Positions 43,357-52,186 of a stretch of 64,000 nucleotides of DNA are shown one piece after another. Made by a program: the position numbers and the translations under genes. Each line of letters starts with the position of its first letter. Positions within the stretch are counted from its first letter, which is position 1. The notes under the pieces are model-generated. The model saw only the letters and a program-made list of their open reading frames with translations. It was not told where the DNA came from and did no database searches. The stretch is from Nitrospirillum viridazoti CBAmc (GTDB taxonomy: Bacteria > Pseudomonadota > Alphaproteobacteria > Azospirillales > Azospirillaceae), in contig NZ_CP022112.1 in the NCBI RefSeq assembly GCF_000730165.1, positions 970,001 through 1,034,000 on the forward strand, in the 5' to 3' direction.

Positions 43357-45072
43357 TCAGTCCGCCTTGGTGACGCGCAGGATTTCCTCAGGGGTGGTGA
43401 CGCCGTCCAACACCCGCTGCAGGCCGTCCTGGTACAGGGGCACCATGCCGCCGGTCGCCACCGCCGCCGCCTCGATCTCAGCCGACGACGCCCCCTGGCG
43501 GATCAAAGCCCGCACATGGTCGTTGATGGGCAGCCACTCGGCGATGGCGCAGCGGCCGCGATAGCCCGTGCCGTTGCAGGCGGGGCAGCCCACGGCGCGA
43601 TAGACCGTCGTCGGGCGCGCCGGCAAGCCCAGTGACGCCGCCGCCTCGGCCGACAGGGCCTGGGGCTGGCGGCAGTGGGGGCACAGGGTGCGCACCAGGC
43701 GCTGGGCCAGCACGCCGTTGAGGGTGGAGGCCAGCAAATAGGGGTCCACCCCCATATCCATCAGGCGCGGCACCGCGCCGGCGGCGTCGTTGGTGTGCAG
43801 GGTGGACAGCACCAGGTGGCCGGTCAGGGCCGCCTGCACCGCCACCTTGGTGGTCTCGCCATCGCGCATTTCGCCCACCAGGATGACGTCGGGGTCCTGG
43901 CGCAGGAAGCTGCGCAGGGCGTGGGCGAAGGTCAGGCCGATGCCCGGCTTCACCTGGGTCTGGTTGATGCCGTCCAGCAAATATTCCACCGGATCCTCGA
44001 CGGTCAGGATCTTGCGGCGGGCGGCGTCCATGCCGCGCAGGCCGGCGTAGAGGGTGGTGGTCTTGCCGCTGCCGGTGGGCCCTGTCACCAGCACGATGCC
44101 GTGGGGGCGGTCCAGCTCGGCCGCCAGCGGGTCCGCCACCCAGGCCGGCAGGCCCAGGCTGTCCAGCCGGCCGCCGGCGGTCTGCTGGTCCAGGATGCGC
44201 ATCACCACATCCTCGCCATGCACGGTCGGGGTGGTGGAGACGCGGAAGTCGATCTCGCGGCCCTGCAGGGTCTGGCGGATGCGGCCGTCCTGGGGCAGGC
44301 GCCGCTCGCCGATGTCCAGGCCGGCCATGACCTTGACGCGGGTGATGAAGCCGGCGGCCACGCGCCGGGGCAGCACCTCGGCCTCGCGCAGGATGCCGTC
44401 GACGCGGTGGCGGACGACCAGGCGGTCGGCCATGGGCTCGACATGGATGTCGGTGGCGCCGGCGGCCAGCGCCGCCTGGATGGCGTTGCCCACCAGGCGC
44501 ACCACCGGCCCCTCGCTGGCCAGGTCCCGCAGGCGCTCGGCGTCGCCCTCCAGCAGGTCGGGTATCTCGTACTGGTTGGCGGCGGCGGGTGCGGCCTCAT
44601 CCAGCCGGTCCAGGGCCGCGGCGATGGCGGTTCCGGTCATGATCACGGGCCGCACCGGGCGGCCGGCCAGGAAAGCGGCGGCCTTCAACGCCTGGCTATC
44701 CAGTGGGTCGGCCACGGCGAACACGGCCTGGGTGCCGTCGCCAGGGGCGCCGCCCGCGGTCAGGGGCAGCATCAGCTTGGTCTTCAGGAAGGACAGGTTG
44801 GCCGTTTCCATCATCACCGGCGCCTCGGGCAAATGGTCGGCCGGCCACAGCGCCAGGCCCAGGGCCTGGGCGTACGCCCCCGCCATATGCTCTTCCGACA
44901 CCAGACCCAAATCCACCAGCCGGCGGTCCACCCGGCCACCCGCCGCCTGCGCACGCGCCACCGCGCCGTTGGCCAGCTGGCCCTGTGCCGCCAGCGCGGA
45001 CAGGACGCGGGTCAAGCCATCTATGGATGGCGAGCGGAAGTTTGTGACAGGTTCAGCGGTAGGTGCCAGCAT
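43357..45072 (-). CDS. gspE: Type II secretion ATPase GspE
   Basis: This 571-residue protein has an N-terminal MshEN-like domain (residues ~20-160), Walker A GPTGSGKTTT at 331-340, the Asp box ILTVEDPVEYLL at 355-366, Walker B DPDVILVGEMRD at 393-404, and the His box TGHLVLSTLHTNDA at 417-430. Four Cys at 464, 467, 496 and 499 form the zinc site of GspE. It hydrolyses ATP to drive pseudopilus assembly. It is the first gene of the operon, and its start lies 353 bases from the insertion sequence on the right. Confidence 0.93.
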   Translation of the reverse strand: MLAPTAEPVTNFRSPSIDGLTRVLSALAAQGQLANGAVARAQAAGGRVDRRLVDLGLVSEEHMAGAYAQALGLALWPADHLPEAPVMMETANLSFLKTKLMLPLTAGGAPGDGTQAVFAVADPLDSQALKAAAFLAGRPVRPVIMTGTAIAAALDRLDEAAPAAANQYEIPDLLEGDAERLRDLASEGPVVRLVGNAIQAALAAGATDIHVEPMADRLVVRHRVDGILREAEVLPRRVAAGFITRVKVMAGLDIGERRLPQDGRIRQTLQGREIDFRVSTTPTVHGEDVVMRILDQQTAGGRLDSLGLPAWVADPLAAELDRPHGIVLVTGPTGSGKTTTLYAGLRGMDAARRKILTVEDPVEYLLDGINQTQVKPGIGLTFAHALRSFLRQDPDVILVGEMRDGETTKVAVQAALTGHLVLSTLHTNDAAGAVPRLMDMGVDPYLLASTLNGVLAQRLVRTLCPHCRQPQALSAEAAASLGLPARPTTVYRAVGCPACNGTGYRGRCAIAEWLPINDHVRALIRQGASSAEIEAAAVATGGMVPLYQDGLQRVLDGVTTPEEILRVTKAD

Positions 45073-45425
45073 GGGTTAGATCGAATGGCGAGAGAACAGA
45101 GTGCGGTATTATCGCCAGATTGTATATCAATACCACCAGAAGGAACTACCCAAACCAGCTAGGCTGCGGCGATCTTCATAGCGTCTACCCAACGTCCGCC
45201 TCACCGAGCCCCCAGCGCTATGAGTGGCAGCATCGGCCGGGCCACCCTCGCTATCCTCACCGCCTGCCATGGCATCGTAGACGCCATGATGCGCTTGCCG
45301 CAGGCAGCAACGTGGCATACAGTCGTGACACACGCCGATCCACAAGATCTGGCGTCCTAATAACCAAGACGATCAATCTCTTGGGCCTCCGTCGGCGAAA
45401 CCTCCCCTAGGGGACGCCATACTTC
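45073..45425. other. Region between gspE and the IS66-type element
   Basis: These 353 bases contain no gene I can support. Short frames on both strands have no family features. The part next to gspE should hold the T2SS promoter; no clear boxes were found. The left flank of the insertion sequence (45418-45425) does not match its right flank, so sequence may have been lost here. Confidence 0.45.
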
Positions 45426-47123
45426 GTAACAGGGGCAAAACCCCGGGCGCGTCAAACTGGCTCGGCGTGCGTGAAGGTTGTTTCGCGGCCCGGCTTTTTC
45501 TGATTCTGTGGGGTGATGTCTCCGCCCCCCGATCTTGACGCGCTGTCTGTTGCCGACCTGAAGGCGCTGGTTGTCTCGCTCTTGGGCGAGGTTGGGGCGC
45601 TGAAGCAGGTTGTGTTGGAACAACGGGCTGAGATCGCGCGGCTGAAGGGCTTGAAGGGCCCCCCCTCGATCAAGCCGAGCGGGATGGAGCAGGCGGCCGG
45701 TCCGAAGCCGCGTGCTGGCGGCGGTAAACGCCCGGGCCGAGGTGCCAAACGGACGCGGGTGGCGATCGAGGACCGGGTGGTCCCCCTGGCGGCGCCGGCC
45801 GGGTCGCGTTTCAAGGGGTACGAGAGTTTCTTTGTTCAGGACTTGGAACTGCGGCCGGTGGCGATCCGGTTCCAGCGCGAGCGGTGGCTGACACCCGACG
45901 GGCGCACAGTGGTGGCGCCGCTGCCGGCTGGGATCGACGGTCATTTTGGTCCGGCGCTGCGCCGCTTCGTGCTGATGCAGTACCATCAGGGGCAGGTGAC
46001 CATCCCCCGGCTGACGACACTGCTGGACGCGATCGGCATCGCCGTTTCCAAGCGGCAGGTGGTGCGGCTGCTGATCGATCGCCATGACCGCTTCCGGAAT
46101 GAGGCGCAGGACGTGTTGCGCGCCGGCCTGGCCGCCGCTTCCTGGATCACGGTGGATGACACCGGGGCGCGGCACCAGGGCCGCAACGGTGTCTGCACCC
46201 ACATCGGCAACGACCGTTTCGCCTGGTTCGCCACCACCGGCTCCAAGAGCCGGCTCAACTTCCTGGGCCTGCTGCGGGCCGGCCGGGAAGACTATGTGAT
46301 CAACGACGAGGGCCTGGCCTATATGCGCCGCCGGGCGCTGGCCGGCCCGGTCGTCCGCCTGCTGGCGGATCACCCGGACAAGCGCTTCGCCGACGAGGCG
46401 GCCTGGCGGGCCCATCTCGACCGGCTGGGCATCACCTCTCTCAAGGTCTCGCCCGATCCGGTGCTGGTCGCCACCGAGGGCGCGCTCTGGGGCAGCGTCA
46501 GGGCGCAGGACCTGCTGGCCGACACCGTCATCGTCAGCGACGACGCCGGCCAGTTCCACGTCGGGCGCCATGCCTTGTGCTGGGTCCATGCCGAGCGCCT
46601 GGTCCACACGCTCGACACCTTCACCGATCATCATCGCGCCGCCCAGCAGCGCATCCGCAGCCTGATCTGGTGGTTCTACGCCGACCTCAAGGCCTATCGC
46701 CACGATCCCACGCCGGCGCGAAAGGCCGCCTTGCGTGCCCGCTTCGACCGCATCTTCAAACGCAAGACCGGCTTCGCCACCCTCGACAGGCTGCTCGCCC
46801 GCCTCCACGCCAACAAGCCGGAATTGCTGATGGTCCTCGACCAGCCCGATATCCCGCTTCACACCAACGGCTCGGAAAACGACATCCGCTGCCAGGTCAC
46901 CAAGCGCAAGATCAGCGGCGGCACCCGCAGCGACGCAGGCCGGCAATGCCGCGACGCCTTCCTCGGCCTGGCCAAGACATGCGCAAAACTCGGGCTCTCC
47001 TTCTGGGACTATCTCGGCAACAGGCTCGCGGTCCCCCAAACCGTCGACATCCCCAGGCTCCCTGCGCTCGTCGCCAAACCAGTCTGACAATCAGCAGGCC
47101 GCCCGGGGTTTTGCCCCTGTTAC
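45426..47123 (+). mobile_element. Single-gene IS66-type element (ISBst12-like)
   Basis: This 1698-bp element has perfect 24-base terminal inverted repeats at 45426-45449 and 47100-47123 (starting GTAACAGGGGC and ending in CCGGGCG). It carries only a TnpC-like transposase gene, as in the ISBst12 group of IS66. The right end sits inside an IS5-type transposase. The 8-base flanks differ (45418-45425 versus 47124-47131), and the other half of the IS5 gene is not on the left side. Confidence 0.85.
45513..47087 (+). CDS. IS66-type transposase (TnpC only)
   Basis: This 524-residue protein has an N-terminal coiled coil with [20 protein letters not shown] (the PSIKPS motif is typical of the ISBst12 group), then the DDE domain: [20 protein letters not shown] with the first Asp pair, [20 protein letters not shown] followed by [10 protein letters not shown], and [20 protein letters not shown] with the Glu. 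No TnpA or TnpB genes flank it. The gene is intact and spans nearly the whole element. A 577-codon minus-strand frame across it is a shadow. Confidence 0.88.
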   Translation: MMSPPPDLDALSVADLKALVVSLLGEVGALKQVVLEQRAEIARLKGLKGPPSIKPSGMEQAAGPKPRAGGGKRPGRGAKRTRVAIEDRVVPLAAPAGSRFKGYESFFVQDLELRPVAIRFQRERWLTPDGRTVVAPLPAGIDGHFGPALRRFVLMQYHQGQVTIPRLTTLLDAIGIAVSKRQVVRLLIDRHDRFRNEAQDVLRAGLAAASWITVDDTGARHQGRNGVCTHIGNDRFAWFATTGSKSRLNFLGLLRAGREDYVINDEGLAYMRRRALAGPVVRLLADHPDKRFADEAAWRAHLDRLGITSLKVSPDPVLVATEGALWGSVRAQDLLADTVIVSDDAGQFHVGRHALCWVHAERLVHTLDTFTDHHRAAQQRIRSLIWWFYADLKAYRHDPTPARKAALRARFDRIFKRKTGFATLDRLLARLHANKPELLMVLDQPDIPLHTNGSENDIRCQVTKRKISGGTRSDAGRQCRDAFLGLAKTCAKLGLSFWDYLGNRLAVPQTVDIPRLPALVAKPV

Positions 47124-47578
47124 GGCACCGACCAGTAACCCGTTGGTATCCGTGATGATATGGCGCTTGCGGCCCTTCACCTTCTTGCCCGCGTCATACC
47201 CACGCACGCCACCGGCTTCCGTGGTCTTGGCCGACTGGCTGTCGATGACGCCGGCGCTGGGACTGGCCTCGCGGCCCATCCTTTCCCGCGTACGCATCAG
47301 CAATAAATGGTTCAGCCGCTTCCACGTCCCATCGTTCCGCCAGGCGTAGAAGTAACGCTGCACCGTTGTCCGCGGCGGAAAGCTGTCCGGTAGCATCCGC
47401 CCTCCAGCACGCAGAAAATCGCCTCCACCACCGACCGCAGCTCTACCTCTCGCGGCCGGCCCCGCCGGTACGCGCCAGGAAGCGCTGGGCACAGGACATC
47501 CCATTCTTCGTTCGTCAGATCGCTTGCATACTTCAGATGATCCCGCCGATACTGGCGACGGGTGATATCAGTCCACAT
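47124..47578 (-). pseudogene. IS5-type (two-frame) transposase, 3' half lost
   Basis: The first frame starts MWTDITRRQYRRDHLKYASD at 47578, with LTNEEWDVLCPALPGAYRRG (DUF4096-like HTH domain). A shift near 47390 leads into FPPRTTVQRYFYAWRNDGTW, then VIDSQSAKTTEAGGVRGYDA, then GKKVKGRKRHIITDTNGLLV, which carries the first catalytic Asp. This group normally joins two frames by programmed frameshift. The protein is cut at the right end of the IS66-type element (47123), so the rest of the DDE domain is missing. Confidence 0.8.
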
Positions 47579-47661
47579 AATCTTGGGATCCATTCTCGTC
47601 TTCGCAAACAGAACGAATCACAAGCGACTGATATCACTCAACTTATTTATGGGCCAGGCTC
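47124..47661 (-). mobile_element. IS5-family element, truncated
   Basis: The 5' end of the element appears to lie at 47661 (end sequence GAGCCTGGCCCATAAATAAG on the minus strand), about 80 bases upstream of the transposase start. The other end was removed or lies outside this window after the insertion at 47123. Confidence 0.6.
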
Positions 47662-47711
47662 TTAGGCACGGCACAGATCGCCGCACTGATCGTCCGCGGA
47701 CGAGCTCTATC

Positions 47712-48380
47712 TCACTCCCCATTGTCGATGGCGGCAGTGATGTGATCCCAGCCAGCTAAGGCGATTTCCGCGACAGCCTCAAGCTCAGCGCGATCCGCTC
47801 CATCGCGGGCGCGAATGGCCATCCCGCTTTGTACTGTCTGCACGAGCCTCGCCAGCTTGGTTGTGTCTACCGTTGCCTGGAGATCCCCGTCGCGTTTTGC
47901 TTTTTCGAAGCGGGCCTTGAGAAGATCGAAGCCACCCGCGCGAGTGGTTCGCATGAGCTCACCGAGTTCGGCATGTCCTTCGCTGCCCACCGTGGCGAGC
48001 GTCGCCATGCAGCCATGCGGCAAATCGCAGCCACCACCCGTCATGGCGATGGCGGAATCCTGAAGGAACGCCAGCGCCGCTTTTCTCGCGGTCGCCGCCT
48101 TCCGGAAACGGGTCCAGACCAGTCCCTCATAGGTCGTGCAATAGTATTCGAGCGCTTCGGCGTAGAGCGCGTCCTTTGAACCAAAGGCCGCGTAGAGGCT
48201 CTTCGTCCCGATCCCCATTGCCTCCGTCAGATCGGCGATCGAGGTCGCCTCGTATCCCCTGATCCAAAACAGTCGCATCGCAGCGGCGAGCGCTGCCTGG
48301 CGATCGAATTCCCTCGGCCGACCCCGTGCGGGGCGGGTCGGCGCCGGCCCGGCTAGAGGCGCTGGAAGATCTTTGTGCAT
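47712..48380 (-). CDS. TetR-family transcriptional regulator
   Basis: The ATG at 48380 gives 222 residues. After a Pro/Ala-rich lead, [20 protein letters not shown], then [20 protein letters not shown], then [19 protein letters not shown] is the TetR HTH (residues ~20-70). The C-terminal ligand domain resembles the group with [20 protein letters not shown], whose two Cys near residues 119 and 125 might sense redox or thiol ligands. It is divergent from the SDR gene, and an inverted-repeat operator covers its own start codon. Likely repressor of itself and of the SDR. Confidence 0.88.
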   Translation of the reverse strand: MHKDLPAPLAGPAPTRPARGRPREFDRQAALAAAMRLFWIRGYEATSIADLTEAMGIGTKSLYAAFGSKDALYAEALEYYCTTYEGLVWTRFRKAATARKAALAFLQDSAIAMTGGGCDLPHGCMATLATVGSEGHAELGELMRTTRAGGFDLLKARFEKAKRDGDLQATVDTTKLARLVQTVQSGMAIRARDGADRAELEAVAEIALAGWDHITAAIDNGE

Positions 48381-48395
48381 CAATCACTGCATAAA
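48372..48395. promoter_or_regulatory. TetR-type operator 1, overlapping the tetR start
   Basis: This is an inverted repeat TTTGTGCA-N8-TGCATAAA, with 7 of 8 arm bases matching. It covers the start codon of the TetR gene (48378-48380). The same site recurs at 48429-48452; the two share 17 of 20 bases over their common core. Two identical-format sites between divergent genes strongly suggest autoregulation. Confidence 0.7.
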
Positions 48396-48428
48396 TCAGT
48401 TGACCATGAGCCGCAATGGGCATACCGA

Positions 48429-48452
48429 TTTATACATCAACCGCTGCATAAA
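48429..48452. promoter_or_regulatory. TetR-type operator 2, upstream of the SDR gene
   Basis: This is an inverted repeat TTTATACA-N8-TGCATAAA ending 10 bases before the SDR ATG at 48463, partly covering its ribosome site AAGGAAG. The arms match those of operator 1, and the centres of the two sites are 57 bases apart. Confidence 0.7.
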
Positions 48453-48462
48453 GGAAGCGATC

Positions 48463-49200
48463 ATGGATTTGCTTGGAAAGCGCGCCATAGTGAACGGTGG
48501 CTCACGTGGGATAGGGGCCGCGATTGCGATAGCGCTCGCCGAGAATGGCGCCGATGTCGCCTTCACCTATCACCGCTCAGCGGATCGGGCCGCGACAGTG
48601 GTTCGGGCAATCGAGGAGAAAGGCCGCCGCGGGATTGCTATTCAGGCGGACAGCGCCGATCCGGACGCTATAAGCCGGGCCGTAACCGAGACGGTCGACA
48701 CACTTGGCGGGCTCGATATTCTGGTCAACAGCGCGGGCGTCGGAACGGCTGGGATGACGGCGGACCTGTCCCTGGCCGATTTGCAAACCATGCTCGACGT
48801 CAATGTTCGCGCACCAGTTCTGTTCGCCCAGGCAGCGATACCGCACCTCTCATCTGGAGGCCGGATCATCTCCATCGGCTCTTCATTGGCCGAGCGTGTC
48901 CCATTCCCGGGGGTAACGGCGTACGCAATGTCGAAGTCGGCACTTCTGTCGTTCACTCGAGGCCTTTCGCGCGAACTCGGCCCACAAGGTATTACTGTGA
49001 ACCTCGTTTTGCCGGGTTCAACCGACACAGAAATGAACCCGGCCGATGGCGACAACGCCGATTATCAGCGGAGTTTCACGTCGCTGGGTCGATTTGGCGA
49101 GCCTCGTGAAATCGCCAGCGCCGTCTCGTTCCTTGCCGGTCCCGCTGCAAGTCTGATTACGGGGGCGATCCTCAATGTGGACGCCGGCTTCAGCGCCTGA
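48463..49200 (+). CDS. Short-chain dehydrogenase/reductase (classical SDR)
   Basis: The ATG at 48463 follows AGGAAG and gives 245 residues. The NAD(P) site NGGSRGIGAA lies at 11-20 (Asn-Gly replaces the usual Thr-Gly), the NSAG motif is at 89-92, and the catalytic Ser is near 140, with Tyr-154 and Lys-158 (YAMSK). The C-terminus (FLAGPAASLITGAILNVDAG) is typical of FabG-like SDRs. It is probably an oxidoreductase induced when TetR releases its operator. The substrate is unknown. Confidence 0.88.
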   Translation: MDLLGKRAIVNGGSRGIGAAIAIALAENGADVAFTYHRSADRAATVVRAIEEKGRRGIAIQADSADPDAISRAVTETVDTLGGLDILVNSAGVGTAGMTADLSLADLQTMLDVNVRAPVLFAQAAIPHLSSGGRIISIGSSLAERVPFPGVTAYAMSKSALLSFTRGLSRELGPQGITVNLVLPGSTDTEMNPADGDNADYQRSFTSLGRFGEPREIASAVSFLAGPAASLITGAILNVDAGFSA

Positions 49201-49206
49201 GTTCAT

Positions 49207-49281
49207 TTCCACCGCCGTCGCCGTGCTGAACCCCGCCTTGGCCGCCGCCGCGGTCACCGGGATCGTCTGCCGCAACTTCAT
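49207..49281 (-). pseudogene. Possible 5' scrap of a transposase gene
   Basis: The minus strand from 49281 reads MKLRQTIPVTAAAAKAGFST followed by ATAVEMNS. This resembles the first residues of some IS21-type transposases (AAAKAxxSxATAYRIE). It breaks off at 49207, just after the SDR gene. Only about 25 codons are left, so the assignment is weak. Confidence 0.25.
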
Positions 49282-49466
49282 GAATGGCTTTATCTAATGG
49301 TCGTTGACGCGCCGGCTCGACAACACGTCGCTCTCCTCCTGTTTATCGCGCGACATGTCGTTGCGTCGCTGACTATGCCGACCAAGATTCCGAGGGGAAT
49401 GTCTTTGGCGAACAGCCCGATGGCCAGGCCGTGACGCTCGGGCCAGGTTTTGCGCGCGATCAGCGT

Positions 49467-50531
49467 ATGGCCGGCAAGTACCGCCCTTCGAACGCGACGC
49501 CGAAGAGCATGCCGGAGCCTCAGAAATTGCCCAATCCTGCAGATGGCGATACGTTGTCAGTTGAGGGCCCGGTGCTGCGCTGGCCTCGCAACACCCCGGA
49601 GGTATGTGTGCCGCCATCGCTGTTCGGGACGATCACCGCCTATATCGAGGCCCAGGGCGGGGGGCAGGGCTTGTTCCCAACACCGATCGGCGGCTTCGAT
49701 ATTGTCCGATCCTTCAAGGAAAGAATGCGGATGCGGCAGGTTTACAAGCCGTCGATCTGCGTTGTGGTCCAGGGGGCGAAAGAAATCGCCCTTGGGGCGG
49801 ACACGCTTCGCTATGGCGCGATGGAGTGTCTGGCAATCGGCATGACGCTGCCGGCAACGGGGCACATCGTTGAGGCAAGCCCAGACGCGCCATACACCGG
49901 ATTAACGCTTGAGCTGGACGTGGCGATGATCCGCGATGTGCTGGAGCAGCTTGAAATGCCGCCGGCGCCACCCGCCAGTTCCAGGCCATGCCTGTTCGTG
50001 CGGCGGGTCGATGAGCCTCTGGCCGAGTGTGTTCTCCGCCTTCTGCGCATGTGCGAGACGCCAAAGGCAATCCCGATCCTCTTTCCGTCCGTCATGCGCG
50101 AGATCTGCTATTGGCTCTTGAGCGGTCCGAACGGCGGCGAACTCTGCAAGTTGGCCGAGCCTGAATCGAACGCCGCCCGGGTCGCGAAAGCTCTCCACCT
50201 TATGCACAAGGACATCACCCGGACGCTGCGTATGGAGGAATTGGCGGAAGTGGCGCGAATGAGCCTTTCGTCGTTCCATCAGCACTTCAAGGCTATGACT
50301 TCGATGACGCCGCTGCAGTTCCAGAAGCAGTTGCGTCTTCTCGAGGCACGGCGCCTGATGGTAACGGAAGATACCAATGTCTCCGAGGCCGCCTATCAGG
50401 TCGGGTACGAAAGCGCGTCCCAGTTCAGCCGGGAGTATTCTCGAATGTTTGGCGTCGCTCCCAAGCGGGACGTCATGAATCACCGACGCCTGTACAGCGA
50501 ATATGTAGGTCGCAGGGTGCAAATGGCGTAG
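49467..50531 (+). CDS. AraC-family transcriptional regulator
   Basis: From the ATG at 49467 it gives 354 residues; an ATG at 49509 is equally possible, and the conserved part begins only near 49620. The N-terminal AraC_N-type cupin reads FDIVRSFKERMRMRQVYKPS, then ICVVVQGAKEIALGADTLRY, then YTGLTLELDVAMIRDVLEQL. The C-terminal double HTH has MEELAEVARMSLSSFHQHFK, then TPLQFQKQLRLLEARRLMVT, then VSEAAYQVGYESASQFSREY. AraC proteins of this type often control nearby oxidoreductase genes; the SDR at 51054 is a candidate. Confidence 0.88.
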   Translation: MAGKYRPSNATPKSMPEPQKLPNPADGDTLSVEGPVLRWPRNTPEVCVPPSLFGTITAYIEAQGGGQGLFPTPIGGFDIVRSFKERMRMRQVYKPSICVVVQGAKEIALGADTLRYGAMECLAIGMTLPATGHIVEASPDAPYTGLTLELDVAMIRDVLEQLEMPPAPPASSRPCLFVRRVDEPLAECVLRLLRMCETPKAIPILFPSVMREICYWLLSGPNGGELCKLAEPESNAARVAKALHLMHKDITRTLRMEELAEVARMSLSSFHQHFKAMTSMTPLQFQKQLRLLEARRLMVTEDTNVSEAAYQVGYESASQFSREYSRMFGVAPKRDVMNHRRLYSEYVGRRVQMA

Positions 50532-50681
50532 CGGCTCGGTCATGTCGAGGGGATCACTCCGGCAGTACGGCTCGGCGCGGCTCCCCGGGCGGGCATGGAA
50601 CCACGGTCCTGATCGCGTGACGGGTTGTGCGCCGCCTTGGCGCTGCCTGGTGCGATTGCGGGCGGTCGCCCGCCCAAGTTA

Positions 50682-50945
50682 TTATCTCTTTGCCGCGTGA
50701 TGTCGCCGCAGGGGCCAGTCCTCCGCCCGATACTGGTCCGGGATTACGAACATTTCGTCGGCGCGGGCGTAGCCGCCGTCCTCGACCTCCTCGATCAAGA
50801 CCGTGGCGTGCGGGCGTGATGCCTCAGAGAAATATTCGATGAGCAGGGCCGTTGTCCGATGGACGGGCTCTTTCTTCCGTGCCCAACCGAACTGCGAACC
50901 GTTGCTCCGTGGAGGATCAGGCAAGTTTTTTGCTAGTTCCGGCAT
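50682..50945 (-). CDS. Short ORF, possibly tautomerase-like remnant
   Basis: The frame of 87 residues starts MPEL and contains VHRTTALLIEYFSEASRPHA, then TVLIEEVEDGGYARADE. This faintly resembles the helix-strand half of 4-oxalocrotonate tautomerase-like proteins. The expected catalytic Pro-1 strand is not followed by a normal beta-alpha unit, so the gene may be degraded. It is convergent with the AraC gene. Low certainty. Confidence 0.3.
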   Translation of the reverse strand: MPELAKNLPDPPRSNGSQFGWARKKEPVHRTTALLIEYFSEASRPHATVLIEEVEDGGYARADEMFVIPDQYRAEDWPLRRHHAAKR

Positions 50946-51053
50946 GGAGGAATCGCTGCGTCGAAGGCATTTTGGCCGAGAGAACAAACGCGGGCTCGTC
51001 GTGATACGACAGACTCGACGTTAGCCAAACTGCCGAGGAGGCACCGCCCAAGC

Positions 51054-51968
51054 ATGACGAAATGGACGACGAGGAATATCCCGCCGCAAAGGGGCCGTTT
51101 GGCAGTCATCACAGGTACGGGCGGATTGGGATACGAGGACGCATTGGCCCTGGCCCACGCCGGCGCCAATGTCGTCATCGCTGGGCGCAATCCTCAGAAG
51201 GGTGCCAAGGCTGTCGCAGCAATCAGTGAGGCCGTTCCAGGAGCGCAGGTGCGGTTTGGACAGTTGGACCTCGCAGATCTCGCCTCGATCGCCGCCTTCG
51301 CCAAGCAGCTCTCGGGCGAGCAGGACAGGCTCGACCTTCTGATCAACAACGCCGGGGTGATGACGCCGCCGCAACGTCGCCAAACCAGCGACGGCTTCGA
51401 ACTGCAATTCGGCACAAACTATCTCGGCCATTTCGCGCTCACTGCCCACCTGCTCCCGCTGCTAAAGAAAGGGCAGAGTCCGCGGGTCGTGACGGTTAGC
51501 AGTATCGCGGCGCGTAGCGGTGCGATCGACTTTGACGACCTGCAAGCTGAGCGCGCTTACAAGCCGTTTCCGGTCTATAGCCAGTCGAAGCTGGCTTGCA
51601 TCATGTTCGCCTTCGAGCTCAGCCGACGCAGCAAGGCTGCTGCGTGGGGCATCGCGAGCATCGCGGCGCATCCGGGCATCACTCGCACTGATCTGATCCC
51701 CAATGGCGCAGGCCGATCAAGCCCTTCCGCTATGCTGCGACGCTTCCTCCCCTTCCTGTTCCAGCCCGCCTGGCAAGGCGCGCTGCCCACGCTGTACGCG
51801 GCAACTGACCCCGCCGCGCGGGACGGCGCCTATTATGGGCCCGACCGACTAGGCGGGACGCGCGGTTACCCGGCTGAGGAGAAGCCTCCCGAACAGGCGC
51901 TGGATGCCGCTGTTGCCGCCCGTCTCTGGGAGACGTCCTTGCAACTCGCGAACGTAGCCTTCGTGTGA
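51054..51968 (+). CDS. Short-chain dehydrogenase (retinol-dehydrogenase-like SDR)
   Basis: This 304-residue protein has the nucleotide site AVITGTGGLGYEDALALAHA (18-37), NNAGVM near 98, the catalytic Ser in VTVSSIAARSGAIDF and YSQSK near 182-186. The longer C-terminal part (RFLPFLFQPAWQGALPTLYA) is typical of the RDH/WW-domain oxidoreductase group of SDRs. The cofactor is probably NADP; the substrate is unknown. It is preceded by GAGGAGG and follows the AraC gene by about 520 bases. Confidence 0.85.
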   Translation: MTKWTTRNIPPQRGRLAVITGTGGLGYEDALALAHAGANVVIAGRNPQKGAKAVAAISEAVPGAQVRFGQLDLADLASIAAFAKQLSGEQDRLDLLINNAGVMTPPQRRQTSDGFELQFGTNYLGHFALTAHLLPLLKKGQSPRVVTVSSIAARSGAIDFDDLQAERAYKPFPVYSQSKLACIMFAFELSRRSKAAAWGIASIAAHPGITRTDLIPNGAGRSSPSAMLRRFLPFLFQPAWQGALPTLYAATDPAARDGAYYGPDRLGGTRGYPAEEKPPEQALDAAVAARLWETSLQLANVAFV

Positions 51969-51969
51969 G

Positions 51970-52115
51970 ATGCCCCCCTTGCTCAAGGCCCACCTCAGAC
52001 GCATCGGTGCCAGGACCTCGAGAACCTCTGGAAAGCTGTCGGCAATATCTGTGACCTCTACGATCAAGACGAATGCTGGAACTGCCTCAAGACCGCAGGA
52101 TGTAGTCCGATTAAA
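51970..52115 (+). pseudogene. IS630-type transposase, C-terminal relic
   Basis: The plus strand reads LLKAHLRRIGART and then, after a one-base shift near 52018, ENLWKAVGNICDLYDQDECW, then NCLKTAGCSP. This matches the C-terminus of a second group of IS630/DDE transposases (FAKLKAHLR, then LWxAIGxxxDLFxxxEC, then AGY). About 48 codons remain, squeezed between the SDR stop and the response-regulator end. It marks the edge of the accessory patch. Confidence 0.55.
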
Positions 52116-52186
52116 GGAAAAATGCTCTTGCAAGCAGCTGCGACTGCTGGAGGAAGTGGCAGCTTCATGGCGCCATAACAAATTGC

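Noticed and set aside
45357-47090. 577-codon minus-strand frame opposite the IS66-type transposase
   Set aside because: No family features. The plus-strand frame has the complete transposase and fits the inverted repeats.
50658-50673. GCGGGC/GCCCGC hairpin after the AraC gene as a terminator
   Set aside because: The stem is only 6 bp, 127 bases after the stop, and no T-run follows; expected by chance in GC-rich DNA.
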